A stretch of DNA of 46,176 bases. It comes from a virus. The stretch covers positions 1 to 46,176 of IMG/VR virus record IMGVR_UViG_3300021600_000011; one strand, written 5' to 3'. Both the position numbers and the translations under genes were made by a program. Shown in pieces: positions 16,480-23,623 of this stretch; within the stretch, counting starts at the first letter, position 1; the number at the start of each line of letters is the position of its first letter. A model generated the notes under the pieces. The model saw nothing but the letters and a program-made list of their open reading frames with translations, was not told where the DNA came from and ran no database searches.

Positions 16480-16673
16480 TCAGTTTTGGCAACCTCGGGC
16501 GCAGTCTTTGCGGCCTTCTTGTTGTTGTAAACAGACCAGCCAACGCCAGCGATGCTTACGACAGCGCCTACGAGTTCAGCGAGCTGATCAGCACTGGCCA
16601 ACCCTTTGGCAACGAGAAAACCACCGGCAGCGGTCAAGATGTGGCGGAGAAGAGAAGAGAGATTGGAGTTCAT
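16476..16673 (-). CDS. Holin-like small membrane protein
   Basis: The start at 16673 (MNSNLSSLLRHIL) overlaps the preceding stop as ATGA, giving 65 residues. It has a hydrophobic glycine-rich segment (LTAAGGFLVAKGL, about 10-22), a short polar turn (ASADQLAEL) and a second hydrophobic segment (VGAVVSIAGVGWSVY), then a basic tail. This two-segment pattern matches a family of small phage holin-like proteins that I know from similar lysis cassettes. Its neighbours are another membrane protein upstream and the spanin-like pair downstream. It would permeabilise the inner membrane at the end of infection; the assignment is from pattern only. Confidence 0.65.
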   Translation of the reverse strand: MNSNLSSLLRHILTAAGGFLVAKGLASADQLAELVGAVVSIAGVGWSVYNNKKAAKTAPEVAKTE

Positions 16674-16864
16674 TTTTCTGTTTTTAGTTTGCGATACAGT
16701 TCGACTGCTTTGACTGCGCAAGTGAGAAGCGCGGCGAGTGCGCCAAGTCCCAACGATACAGTCTTGAGATGAGGATCGGATAAAACCGCGTTCCCGAGAA
16801 TACCGATGATCGGACCACCGACACCTATTGAAATGTCTCTAAAGAAGGTGTGGTGGTCCGTCAT
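16670..16864 (-). CDS. Small membrane protein in the lysis group
   Basis: The 64-residue protein has two hydrophobic segments (about 13-29, GVGGPIIGILGNAVL; and 35-52, VSLGLGALAALLTCAV) and a lysine-rich tail (ELYRKLKTEK). It is coupled to the holin-like gene by ATGA. It could be a second holin, an antiholin or a structural membrane protein. No further family is recognised. Confidence 0.5.
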   Translation of the reverse strand: MTDHHTFFRDISIGVGGPIIGILGNAVLSDPHLKTVSLGLGALAALLTCAVKAVELYRKLKTEK

Positions 16865-16872
16865 CGTGATGG

Positions 16873-17031
16873 TTAGTTAGCGGCTGGAACCTGCGATTTG
16901 GCGGCTTCGAGAATGATTTCGGCCAGAGGTACTCCGACCTTTGCATTCTGGAAACCGCCAGCCTTGATGGCGATATCGATGAGTTGCAGCAGGGTGTTCG
17001 CTTGTTCGACGGTCAGTTCAATTTTAATCAT
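16873..17031 (-). CDS. Small helical protein of unknown function
   Basis: ATG 17031 overlaps the stop of the 126-residue gene (ATGA), giving 52 residues; the frame is open further upstream but the extra residues look like out-of-frame noise. The product is two helices (LTVEQANTLLQLIDIAIKAGG, then PLAEIILEAAKSQ). The helical, leucine-rich pattern suggests a small dimerising protein. Function unknown. Confidence 0.5.
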   Translation of the reverse strand: MIKIELTVEQANTLLQLIDIAIKAGGFQNAKVGVPLAEIILEAAKSQVPAAN

Positions 17032-17408
17032 GCCGCCGGAGCATCGGTGACAGTTTCGACGGGTGCAACCAAAACCGGCGGAATCGGAGGCGGCACCGGC
17101 ACCCACGGCAACGGCGGAGCAATCACCGGAGGATTGATCTGATCGTTGATCTGCTGCGTCACGTTCGCTTCGATAGCGGTCTTATCGACACCGTTCTCGT
17201 AGCACCAGTTCAAGACCTGTTCCTGCGTCAGGTCTTCGTAAGGCGTGAACTCACCAGACGGCGGAGCGAACGAGCATGAGCCGTAGCAAGTGCCGCTGTA
17301 GGTTTCGTCGGTGCCGTTGCATCGCCAGTCGGCGGTGATTACGACATCGGTGAGTGAGCCTTCGGTGGGCTTAACAAGAAGGCGTTCGATGATCCAGAGG
17401 ATGGTCAT
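17028..17408 (-). CDS. Conserved fibre-associated protein with proline-rich tail
   Basis: I start at ATG 17408 (MTILWIIERL); the earlier ATG would overlap the fibre gene. The 126-residue protein has a compact beta-rich domain with four cysteines (WRCNG, GTCYGSC, NWCYENG), a TPYEDLTQEQVLNW segment, and a proline/valine-rich tail. The first domain looks like a small conserved phage protein that I have seen near tail fibres, but I cannot name a characterised role. It is followed by a coupled small gene. A fibre chaperone or accessory is possible. Confidence 0.5.
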   Translation of the reverse strand: MTILWIIERLLVKPTEGSLTDVVITADWRCNGTDETYSGTCYGSCSFAPPSGEFTPYEDLTQEQVLNWCYENGVDKTAIEANVTQQINDQINPPVIAPPLPWVPVPPPIPPVLVAPVETVTDAPAA

Positions 17409-17412
17409 ATTA

Positions 17413-18828
17413 TTAGGCGATTTTGATTGTTCCAGCGTCATTGTACAATGTGCCAGAAGCAAGACCGGCAGATGATGTCGGAATGTTTGATATAATCACA
17501 CGGGTTGTGGTAGTTGCGTGATTCCAGAGTATTTGAAAACCGTTTGAGGCTCCGGTAACTTGAGCCGTGAAAACGTTTCTATCAGCACCAGATGCAACAG
17601 CAAACTGACCTCGGAATGATCCGCTTGTAGTCCCCACCAGCAAATTCCCACTCGCATCGAGGGTCATTGCTTGGGTGAGAGACACACTGTCACCGGCACT
17701 TCCAGCACCGGCAGTAGAAGTGAACCATTTGTATGCTCCATTGGCAGCATCAAGCAGGTAGTTCAACGCATATCCAGAGGCAATTTTCTTGCTACCAGCA
17801 AGAGCATAGTAGTTGGCACCTAGATAAATGCCATTTGATGTATCGTTGAAAAGGCTTCCACCGTTAGGAAGCATAACGAATTTGTATCCTGCACTCCAAG
17901 TGTTAGGCGTAACCCCCACGCCGACGTTGCCGCCAGTGGGTTGTAGAACGAGCGGAAACTGAACGCTGTTTGCAGCATTCGCAGCTTGAAGATTGAACTG
18001 GTACGGAGCAGAAGCCGATTGTTGTCCAAGCAAAGCGGCACCAAGCCCAGTTATCTGGCCAAAGCAGAACGTAGCATTTGTCCGATTGATCGTATCGTTA
18101 GCTGTCTTGAAAACATCCAGCGCGGCGACAGGAGCGTTGAACAACCCCAACCCCGTAGAGTTCAGGGTCATGGCGGTGGTGCCAGCTACGGACCATGTGG
18201 CGGTACCATCGGAAGCGATTCGATAGCGTTCAGCGGTTGCCACTCCGTTTGCGGCAACACCAAACACCATTGCGCTGGCGTAATTACCGTCCGTAGCGTT
18301 TTCCTTGATTGTTTTAATGTATCCCGCACGGCCAATCACCGTGCTTGGAGCTTGGAAAACATAACCCATGCTCAATCCGCCGCCGTTATTAATAGCAAGA
18401 GGAGATGTATCAATCACAGCCAGCGATTGAATGTCTGTTCCAGTTCCAATCGCACTGCGAACATCAAGTCTTGAACCAGCAATCGGACTCGCCGTACCAA
18501 CACCAACCCGATGATTCGTCGAATCAACCTTCAGCGTACTCGTGTCCACCGTCAGTGCGCCGGTGATGGTGGCGGAGCCAGCGGTAACGAGTCCGGCAAC
18601 GGTCAGCGCATCAGTTGTCTTGTCGAACACCAGACCGGCATCGCCTGCCAGATTCGTTCCGCCATCATTGAAGATGACCTGAGTCGTTGCGCCGGGAAGG
18701 GCGACACCACCGCCAAGAGCGGTGTATATCTCAGTGAAGTTCTGGTTGGTATAATCGAACGAGGTCCGCAGCGGCGTCCCCGTTCCGTCGTTCGGCGATG
18801 CGCCGATATTGATGGTTTGCTTTGACAT
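17413..18828 (-). CDS. Long tail fibre protein
   Basis: The 471-residue protein starts MSKQTINIGASPNDGTGTPLRT, a start typical of phage fibre and spike subunits, followed by a short helix (FDYTNQNFTEIYTAL). Many short beta-repeats follow (GNVGVGVTPNT, GNLLVGTTSG, LTVDTSTLKVDSTNHRVGVGTAS) as in trimeric fibre shafts. The C terminus ends in a GLASGTLYNDAGTIKI segment that often precedes a self-cleaving chaperone domain, but no such domain follows here. It is probably a host-binding fibre. The upstream neighbours at 18856-19501 may connect it to the particle. Confidence 0.7.
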   Translation of the reverse strand: MSKQTINIGASPNDGTGTPLRTSFDYTNQNFTEIYTALGGGVALPGATTQVIFNDGGTNLAGDAGLVFDKTTDALTVAGLVTAGSATITGALTVDTSTLKVDSTNHRVGVGTASPIAGSRLDVRSAIGTGTDIQSLAVIDTSPLAINNGGGLSMGYVFQAPSTVIGRAGYIKTIKENATDGNYASAMVFGVAANGVATAERYRIASDGTATWSVAGTTAMTLNSTGLGLFNAPVAALDVFKTANDTINRTNATFCFGQITGLGAALLGQQSASAPYQFNLQAANAANSVQFPLVLQPTGGNVGVGVTPNTWSAGYKFVMLPNGGSLFNDTSNGIYLGANYYALAGSKKIASGYALNYLLDAANGAYKWFTSTAGAGSAGDSVSLTQAMTLDASGNLLVGTTSGSFRGQFAVASGADRNVFTAQVTGASNGFQILWNHATTTTRVIISNIPTSSAGLASGTLYNDAGTIKIA

Positions 18829-18855
18829 ATATGACTAAATGAATGTTTCGTTGAC

Positions 18856-19065
18856 CTACAGAAATTCGGTCATGTCCGCCGTGATGCTCGTCACGTCCGC
18901 GCTTATCACCGTGTTATCCGCCGTGATATCCGCCGTTCCGCCAAGCGTCGCCGCTTCCCAGAGTAGGCCAATCTCCAGCAGAATACGTTCACGCGGACTC
19001 ATGCACGAAGCTCCCTGAGCCTCCGCAATTAGTGTGGCCGCATCGGCGCAAGAAATAATTGGCAT
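18856..19065 (-). CDS. Small virion-like protein sharing its start with the next gene
   Basis: The 69-residue product begins MPIISCADAATLIAEAQGASC, clearly related to the start of the 144-residue protein upstream (MPNITCDEAATLINEAASLGC), so the two share one N-terminal helical domain. Its end carries short TAD repeats (DITADNTVISADVTSITADMT) like those of the tail stopper-like protein at 3019-4866. It is separated from its larger neighbour by one base. The shared start may bind a common virion partner. No known family is recognised. Confidence 0.5.
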   Translation of the reverse strand: MPIISCADAATLIAEAQGASCMSPRERILLEIGLLWEAATLGGTADITADNTVISADVTSITADMTEFL

Positions 19066-19066
19066 A

Positions 19067-19501
19067 TTAGTTGGCGATGATCTTAAACCAAGCGACTCCG
19101 TTGGACATCACAACTACCCCATTCCATTGCGGAGATAGCGTGTGAGTCGCCGAGCCATCAATCGTCTCCGCCGCATATCCATCAACAATGACCGCATTCG
19201 CACCGGAATTGATGCGCTTAAAAGCATAGATACGACCCGGAACAAGTGCCGCCGGGGGAAGCAACATCGTAATCGCTCCCGCCGTGGCATCGCAGATGAT
19301 CATGTAATCACCGCTCACCACGCTGCCGCTCGTCGTCACCGACCGATACGCACCGCGTGTCGCGCCGCCGCCCTGAAGATACGTCGCAATGCGGTTCTCC
19401 AGCGCCAACTTGGCCAACTCAACCTCCCACGGTGAGCGACATCCCAGCGACGCCGCCTCGTTGATGAGCGTTGCCGCCTCGTCGCATGTGATGTTTGGCA
19501 T
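19067..19501 (-). CDS. Small virion or fibre-associated protein, beta-rich C terminus
   Basis: The 144-residue product has the same N-terminal domain as the 69-residue neighbour (MPNITCDEAATLINEAASLGCRSPWEVEL), then a glycine-rich linker and a beta-rich domain with SGDYMIICDATAGAITMLLPPA and GRIYAFKRI. The latter resembles short knot or adhesin domains of phage fibre proteins. It is located between fibre and head genes. The function is probably structural, inferred from composition and position. Confidence 0.5.
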   Translation of the reverse strand: MPNITCDEAATLINEAASLGCRSPWEVELAKLALENRIATYLQGGGATRGAYRSVTTSGSVVSGDYMIICDATAGAITMLLPPAALVPGRIYAFKRINSGANAVIVDGYAAETIDGSATHTLSPQWNGVVVMSNGVAWFKIIAN

Positions 19502-19520
19502 ATCGTTTTAGAGTGAGTTA

Positions 19521-19814
19521 TTAGGACATCGGACCAGCGCCGCGCTGCATCACTTCGGCGATAAAACCCTGCTTACCGCCGCCCATTTGGCCGCCATGAC
19601 CGCTTTCATCCTCGGAAGCATTCTCCGCATGATCCTCGGCCATCTTCTTGCCCTTGGATTTCTTCTCGTATCCGGCGATAGGCATGCCATCAATCTCGAT
19701 AACCTCGGCCTTGCCATTCTTACCAAGAAGGATCGTCGCCATAGTCTGGAACGCTTCGCCTTCAGCGAGATTTTCAGGAACTTCGACGCCTTTAGGGAGA
19801 GTAAAACTCGGCAT
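19521..19814 (-). CDS. Small capsid-region protein, disordered Gly/Met-rich end
   Basis: The 97-residue protein has a small ordered part (TLPKGVEVPENLAEGEAF, and a GKAEVIEIDGMPIAGY segment) and a long charged and glycine/methionine-rich tail (EDHAENASEDESGH, then GGKQGF). It lies on the head side just downstream of the terminator at 19871-19910. A head decoration or minor capsid role is possible, but no known family is recognised. Confidence 0.45.
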   Translation of the reverse strand: MPSFTLPKGVEVPENLAEGEAFQTMATILLGKNGKAEVIEIDGMPIAGYEKKSKGKKMAEDHAENASEDESGHGGQMGGGKQGFIAEVMQRGAGPMS

Positions 19815-19870
19815 ACGGGGAGCATTACTCCATGTATTGGGATGTCAACGCCTATCCGAGTAGCAGGCAA

Positions 19871-19910
19871 TAAAAAACCCGCCACCAACTTTTCGGGAAG
19901 GTGACGGGGT
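19871..19910 (-). terminator. Minus-strand terminator downstream of HNH gene
   Basis: ACCCGCCACC (19877-19886) pairs with the arm at 19900-19910, followed on the minus strand by a run of six T (AAAAAA at 19872-19877 read in reverse). The stem has the same sequence core (CCCGCCAC paired with GTGACGGG) as the terminator at 20641-20676, including the same G-U wobble. It separates the HNH gene from the following small gene. Confidence 0.7.
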
Positions 19911-19974
19911 GCCTCACAACGAGGCGTTTTACAAGCATTTAACCCACTGATCCAACGCGGCAACAATTGTCGCG

Positions 19975-20640
19975 TCACTGACATCCTGCAACAGGAATTT
20001 TAGCGCCTTTGGAAATATTCTCGAACGCGGTTAGAGGCTGAAGATTCGTCCAGTGGCAAAGCCGCTTAATTTCCTCCACAGACTTTGATGAAATCAGAGG
20101 AATGATGTGGTCGATGTGCCAATGCTTTCCGTAGTTCTGCCAAGTCATTCCATCTCTGAACTTCGACTCAAGATGCTTACGAAGGTCATCTTTCGAACAT
20201 CCGATGATTTCAAAGCTGCTCATCTCACCTTTCTGGCCAGCGTCAAGATACCGGCGTATTGAGCGGCGCATAGAGTTGGCCATTCGAACGAGCGGATTAT
20301 TGGCGCGACGTTTTGCTAACGACTTAGCGATTTTATCTCGGTTTTCAACTCCGTACTTCTGTTTGATCAACTTGATTTTCTCGGTGTTTTTTGCGCGGTA
20401 GAGTTTTCTTCTTTCAAAGATCGCAGCAGCGTTTTTGAGTCGGTACTCGCGTTGTACTTGCGAATACTCCAATTTCCTTGATTTGTATCGATTCTTCAAC
20501 CTCTCGTTGTTTTTCTCACGATTCGAATCAAAAACATCCTGCGTAACCCAGTATTGAAACGGGCTTCCATCTGGATTCTTTCCGCAAAAACCCCAGAAAA
20601 TCATCCCGTCTTCTCGCTTAGTTCCTCTTGATAAGTGCAT
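19975..20640 (-). CDS. HNH endonuclease, probable mobile (homing-type) gene
   Basis: The 221-residue protein has a basic lysine/arginine-rich helical N-terminal half and an HNH core at the end: HWHIDHIIPLI (about 169-179) supplies the metal-binding histidines, and NLQPLTAFEN with SKGAK completes the fold. It is a DNA endonuclease of the HNH superfamily. It starts just after the terminator downstream of the major capsid gene and is followed by a matching terminator, so it looks like a later insertion. Such genes often spread by cutting sites in related phages; a cargo role in packaging is an alternative. Confidence 0.75.
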   Translation of the reverse strand: MHLSRGTKREDGMIFWGFCGKNPDGSPFQYWVTQDVFDSNREKNNERLKNRYKSRKLEYSQVQREYRLKNAAAIFERRKLYRAKNTEKIKLIKQKYGVENRDKIAKSLAKRRANNPLVRMANSMRRSIRRYLDAGQKGEMSSFEIIGCSKDDLRKHLESKFRDGMTWQNYGKHWHIDHIIPLISSKSVEEIKRLCHWTNLQPLTAFENISKGAKIPVAGCQ

Positions 20641-20676
20641 AAAAATCCCGCCACAGCGTAAACCGTGACGGGATTT
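20641..20676 (-). terminator. Minus-strand terminator downstream of major capsid gene
   Basis: AAATCCCGCCAC (20643-20654) pairs with GTGACGGGATTT (20665-20676). On the minus strand the only imperfect pair is a G-U wobble and the second arm ends in TTTTT, so the hairpin is a good intrinsic terminator for the capsid operon. The core stem is the same as in the terminator at 19871-19910. Confidence 0.8.
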
Positions 20677-20698
20677 GCGTCAATCACCTAAACTCGAA

Positions 20699-21937
20699 TT
20701 ACGAGCAGATGATCGTGGTCAACGCACCAGTGCAGCGCCTAAAGATAATAGTCATTCCTTGGTTAACGAAGATCGGCTCCGGCGCGTGAATGAACTCAGC
20801 ATAATGCTGACCCTTCTTGTCCAGAGGATCGGGGCAATCAGTGTCGAGCTTGTAGGCACCAGTCACCCACTGCCACTCGCCCATGTAGTTGGTCGGCATC
20901 CACGCCAAATCGCCAACGCGGTTCACAGGACGCACGATGTGCGACTTGAACACATATGGAGTCACGATGAACGCAGCCTCGTACGCGGCGGTGGTCCAGC
21001 TAGAATTGACGCTGAACACAGTACCCTTCGTACCGGAGGTGCTGGTGAACGGCTGAACCAGCGTGTACTTGCCGCCAGCGTAGCTGTACCGAGGAGGGAA
21101 CAAATTCGGCACATGCCGGAAGTTCTTGATAACCCGGTTCGCGCCGATTCGCTTGAGCAACTGCGCACCCTCGCCAGTACCCATATCCGCGAAACGCTGA
21201 TCGTCGCGGAACGCGGGGTTGTTCTGAGCGATACGCTGAGAAGCCTCCAAGCCGATGTACAACGGGAACACCGGGCCGTCGCTGCTGTAGGTGATGAAGC
21301 CAGAGCTGTCAGGATTCGTTGCACCGTTACGGATCAACGTAGCAGCAGCGACATCCAGCATCTCCTGAGTCAACTCAGAGGTGGACTGATTGAGCGCCTG
21401 ACCAACAGAGCCAGTCTGAATCCACGGCAACTCATTCACGCCAGAGGGAATCGTCTCGACCTGAGTGAAAGACGAGTCGGCCACTGCCTTGATGGCATAC
21501 TTGGCGAACATATTCTGATAGCGAGTCTCCCAAGAACGCTGCGCACGGATGGACAGCTTCTCCAAGTACACGCGCAAGAACGCCTCGACGCGATGATCAA
21601 AGGTCAGATCATCCTTACAGAGCAACGGGCCTTTCAGCGCGAAACGCTCAGGACTCCAAGTAACGGCATTATAGCCGACCGGAACGTCGTTGTAGGTGAC
21701 ATCGCAAGCGCCAGAATTGGAACCACTGGCGAGCGTGATGGCCGACCATTCCTCAGCCGCAGTCGGCTCGATGGAAGTGGTGGTGAACGAGGTCTGGGTC
21801 AAACCCGTACCTTGAGGATACTCGCCGCGCTCAATCATATTGAGCCACATCGAGCGATACGAGGCGCGTTTATAGACGTCCTGCGCGAGCGACTCAGTCG
21901 CTACGGCGAAGGCGTTAAAGACATTAGTACAAGCCAT
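20699..21937 (-). CDS. Major capsid protein
   Basis: The 412-residue protein is acidic to neutral, beta-rich and has no enzyme motif. It has features of major capsid proteins: a helical N-terminal arm (VATESLAQDVYKRASYRSMWL), an RVEAFLRVYLEKLSIRAQRSWETRYQNMF helix pair near 113-143 and aromatic-rich beta segments (SSGFITYSSDGPVFPLYIG; YMGEWQWVTGAYKL). The strong hairpin terminator just after its stop fits a highly expressed gene. Its leader (TTTAATTTTTCATCTC before ATG) is AT-rich without a Shine-Dalgarno sequence. It is on the strand opposite to portal and scaffold. The call rests on size, composition and context. Confidence 0.7.
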   Translation of the reverse strand: MACTNVFNAFAVATESLAQDVYKRASYRSMWLNMIERGEYPQGTGLTQTSFTTTSIEPTAAEEWSAITLASGSNSGACDVTYNDVPVGYNAVTWSPERFALKGPLLCKDDLTFDHRVEAFLRVYLEKLSIRAQRSWETRYQNMFAKYAIKAVADSSFTQVETIPSGVNELPWIQTGSVGQALNQSTSELTQEMLDVAAATLIRNGATNPDSSGFITYSSDGPVFPLYIGLEASQRIAQNNPAFRDDQRFADMGTGEGAQLLKRIGANRVIKNFRHVPNLFPPRYSYAGGKYTLVQPFTSTSGTKGTVFSVNSSWTTAAYEAAFIVTPYVFKSHIVRPVNRVGDLAWMPTNYMGEWQWVTGAYKLDTDCPDPLDKKGQHYAEFIHAPEPIFVNQGMTIIFRRCTGALTTIICS

Positions 21938-21948
21938 GAGATGAAAAA

Positions 21949-22041
21949 TTAAACCGACGTTATCTGCATTTGGTAGGCCATTCTATCCATGCCACACGAC
22001 GTGGATTCGTGGCCTACGCGCTGACCGATGCGGAGCGTCAT
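21949..22041 (-). CDS. Tiny ORF (30 residues) upstream of capsid gene
   Basis: The frame runs from ATG 22041 to TAA 21949-21951 and overlaps the preceding 25-residue frame as ATGA. The product (start MTLRIGQRVGHES, end MQITSV) has no membrane segment or motif. The only evidence for a gene is the coupling and the lack of any other content in this 200-base interval. It might be a leader peptide for the capsid gene. Confidence 0.25.
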   Translation of the reverse strand: MTLRIGQRVGHESTSCGMDRMAYQMQITSV

Positions 22042-22115
22042 TGCCGCTTAGACAGTTTTGCGATGGCTGACCAAGCCTCCGCCTTGCTTAGGGTCGATAA
22101 ATCGGACTGACGCAT
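22038..22115 (-). CDS. Tiny ORF (25 residues), coupled to the next
   Basis: The frame runs from ATG 22115 to TGA 22038-22040. The product (MRQSDLSTLSKAEAWSAIAK, then LSKRQ) would form one amphipathic helix. It lies 20 bases after the stop of the nuclease-like gene and overlaps the following tiny ORF. Composition looks protein-like, but a chance frame is possible. Confidence 0.3.
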   Translation of the reverse strand: MRQSDLSTLSKAEAWSAIAKLSKRQ

Positions 22116-22135
22116 AATTGTGTCACTGGAGTCAA

Positions 22136-22663
22136 TTAGAATATAGTTACCTCGTCCGTTAGCTCGCTCTGATCCGCCATGTACGTTTTGAATCCCTTGA
22201 TGAGCGTTCCGATCCTGTGCGGCTGGATGATATGTTCCTTCGCGATGAATCCTCTGAAGGTATACGGACCGGGGAATTGTCCGGTCATCAACGCATAGTA
22301 ATCTACGCCCAGTGTTTTGACGCCCTTGCGAGAATCGACCAGCAGTTTGCCAGTCTCGTACTTGGTCGTCTTCACATCGATGCGAATGCCCGGTGGAATG
22401 GGCGGGATAATCGCGTCGTAGAGCGGGTGCGGAGGCTCGCGGTCCGTATCAATGTCGGGATAGACATTAAATAGCTTACAGAATGCTATCTCGCCGCATA
22501 CGCCCTCCAGATCCACCGTCGCAGGGTCATCCGCGCTAATCTTTAAGTTCGTCACGTTGAAATGACGATTATTGCCGTTGCGATTCTTGGCTACGAAGTG
22601 GGCCAACTTCCTCTCAGCTTGATTGAGAGAAATAACTTGACCAATTTTAATTTTACTTAACAT
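22136..22663 (-). CDS. PDDEXK-like nuclease, putative
   Basis: I choose ATG 22663 (MLSKIKIGQVISL) because the earlier part of the frame is poor. The 175-residue product has the spacing of a PDDEXK nuclease core: a glutamate in EGVCGEIAFCKLF (about 55-65), an acidic residue in PLYDAIIPP (about 85) and IDVKTTKYE (about 98-106), in which D-x-K supplies the metal site and lysine. Later segments (VDYYALM; YTFRGFIAKEHI) are consistent with the fold's last strand. It lies upstream of the capsid gene, next to the small-terminase-like gene. It may process DNA during packaging or attack host DNA. It is a motif-level assignment. Confidence 0.55.
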   Translation of the reverse strand: MLSKIKIGQVISLNQAERKLAHFVAKNRNGNNRHFNVTNLKISADDPATVDLEGVCGEIAFCKLFNVYPDIDTDREPPHPLYDAIIPPIPPGIRIDVKTTKYETGKLLVDSRKGVKTLGVDYYALMTGQFPGPYTFRGFIAKEHIIQPHRIGTLIKGFKTYMADQSELTDEVTIF

Positions 22664-22754
22664 GGTCAAAAAGACGGAAAATTTTTGAGGGGGGTATCGT
22701 AAACGAAGCCCACCCCAAAAGGGGTCCGGCCCAGTCGCCGTCAATCTTGACTAA

Positions 22755-22797
22755 TCCTATAGGAAAACAATCCTTTTGTCCCATTAGATTATCTAAT
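22755..22797. promoter_or_regulatory. Palindrome pair upstream of the nuclease-like gene
   Basis: A perfect 10-base palindrome TCCTATAGGA (22755-22764) and a 15-base palindrome ATTAGATTATCTAAT (22783-22797) lie between two minus-strand genes. CTAATCCT occurs twice in direct orientation (22751-22758 and 22793-22800). Such paired symmetric sites often bind dimeric regulators. The region is the leader of the nuclease-like gene at 22136-22663. No -10/-35 pair is convincing here. Confidence 0.35.
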
Positions 22798-22844
22798 CCT
22801 GAATATTAGTTCCACACCGTTGTACAATGGGTGTTATATTCACT

Positions 22845-23282
22845 TCAAACCGGATTGCTCACAACAACCTCAGCGAACCGATCCGGCATCGAACCCAGCA
22901 AGTTAATGCTGACCGAGGTCGCCTCGCCAGCTTCTGACCAGCCAAACACAAGCGCAGATCGCTTCGCAACGGAGCCTAGTATCGATTCCCTGACCGATTC
23001 ATCTTTGATACCGTCCAACGAATAACCGTCGACTCTTTCAAGCGTTGCAGCTGCATCGGCGGCGAGCTTAGAACGGACTAGAATGGAGAGGCTTTCGATG
23101 GAAATTTCCTTTCTAGGGGAAATTGCCCTCGCCTCTCGCTTTACTTTCGTAATCCCTTCGATACTGGCCTTGTTCGTCAACGTCGCCTTGTTCAGTTGCA
23201 AATCGTTTGCAATTGCGTCCCAGCTTTGCCCCGCAAAGTAAAGGGCCTTCGCCTTTTCCCAAGCTTGTTTTCCAATCCTCAT
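22845..23282 (-). CDS. Helix-turn-helix protein, probable terminase small subunit
   Basis: The 145-residue protein has an N-terminal helix-turn-helix (EKAKALYFAGQSWDAIAND, then a KATLTNKASIEGI recognition part, about residues 9-45), a basic linker (KVKREARAISPRK) and a C-terminal helical region. This order, a DNA-binding head followed by an oligomerising helical part, fits small terminase subunits, which recognise packaging sites. A transcriptional regulator is the main alternative. It is on the opposite strand from, and 15 kb away from, the large subunit. A palindromic hairpin follows its stop on the downstream side. Confidence 0.5.
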   Translation of the reverse strand: MRIGKQAWEKAKALYFAGQSWDAIANDLQLNKATLTNKASIEGITKVKREARAISPRKEISIESLSILVRSKLAADAAATLERVDGYSLDGIKDESVRESILGSVAKRSALVFGWSEAGEATSVSINLLGSMPDRFAEVVVSNPV

Positions 23283-23416
23283 TTCCCATCACCTTAGCCT
23301 GTCGTCGTGAATCGTTCAACGTCGCCCTGTAGCCCATTCTGAAATTTATTTCCCCTCGTTTTCCCCAATGAATCCGCCCCTTTTGCCCCTCTCTCAAAAT
23401 TAATTTGTTTTTTTCT

Positions 23417-23445
23417 TTGACTCCTTCCGCTCCGTCGCCTAGTCT
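23417..23445 (+). promoter_or_regulatory. Candidate early promoter
   Basis: TTGACT (23417-23422) and TAGTCT (23440-23445) are spaced by 17 bases in the divergent gap between the small-terminase-like gene and the early region. The -35 is strong and the -10 matches three of six positions. A start about seven bases after the -10 would fall on or near the ATG at 23452, implying a very short leader. The same -35 type and 17-base spacing recur at 28346 and 28953. Confidence 0.4.
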
Positions 23446-23451
23446 TTACCC

Positions 23452-23619
23452 ATGAAAGAAAAGCAAGCCGTTCGGCAAGTCCTGATCCAAGCGGAAAGCG
23501 CGGCGAAAGCCGGTGACTTGAAGCAAGTCGAGAAGCTTTTGAAGCAAGCCCACGCTATTCGATCCAAGGCCGGTTTGCCTAAGCTTTCCGATATCGGCCT
23601 GTCGTTCGAATACTTTTGA
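23452..23619 (+). CDS. Small early protein, helical (55 residues)
   Basis: ATG 23452 to TGA 23617-23619, short for a gene but with good coding character. The product is lysine- and alanine-rich with two likely helices (KQAVRQVLIQAESAAKAGD; KQVEKLLKQAHAI) and a hydrophobic end (SDIGLSFEYF). It has no membrane segment. It is first in the early operon behind a candidate promoter. Its start lies in the CCCATG context shared by many neighbours. No family is recognised. Confidence 0.6.
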   Translation: MKEKQAVRQVLIQAESAAKAGDLKQVEKLLKQAHAIRSKAGLPKLSDIGLSFEYF

Positions 23620-23623
23620 ACCC

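Noticed and set aside
20675-21952. 425-residue plus-strand frame opposite the capsid gene
   Set aside because: Arginine-rich out-of-frame composition and full overlap with the well-supported minus-strand capsid gene.
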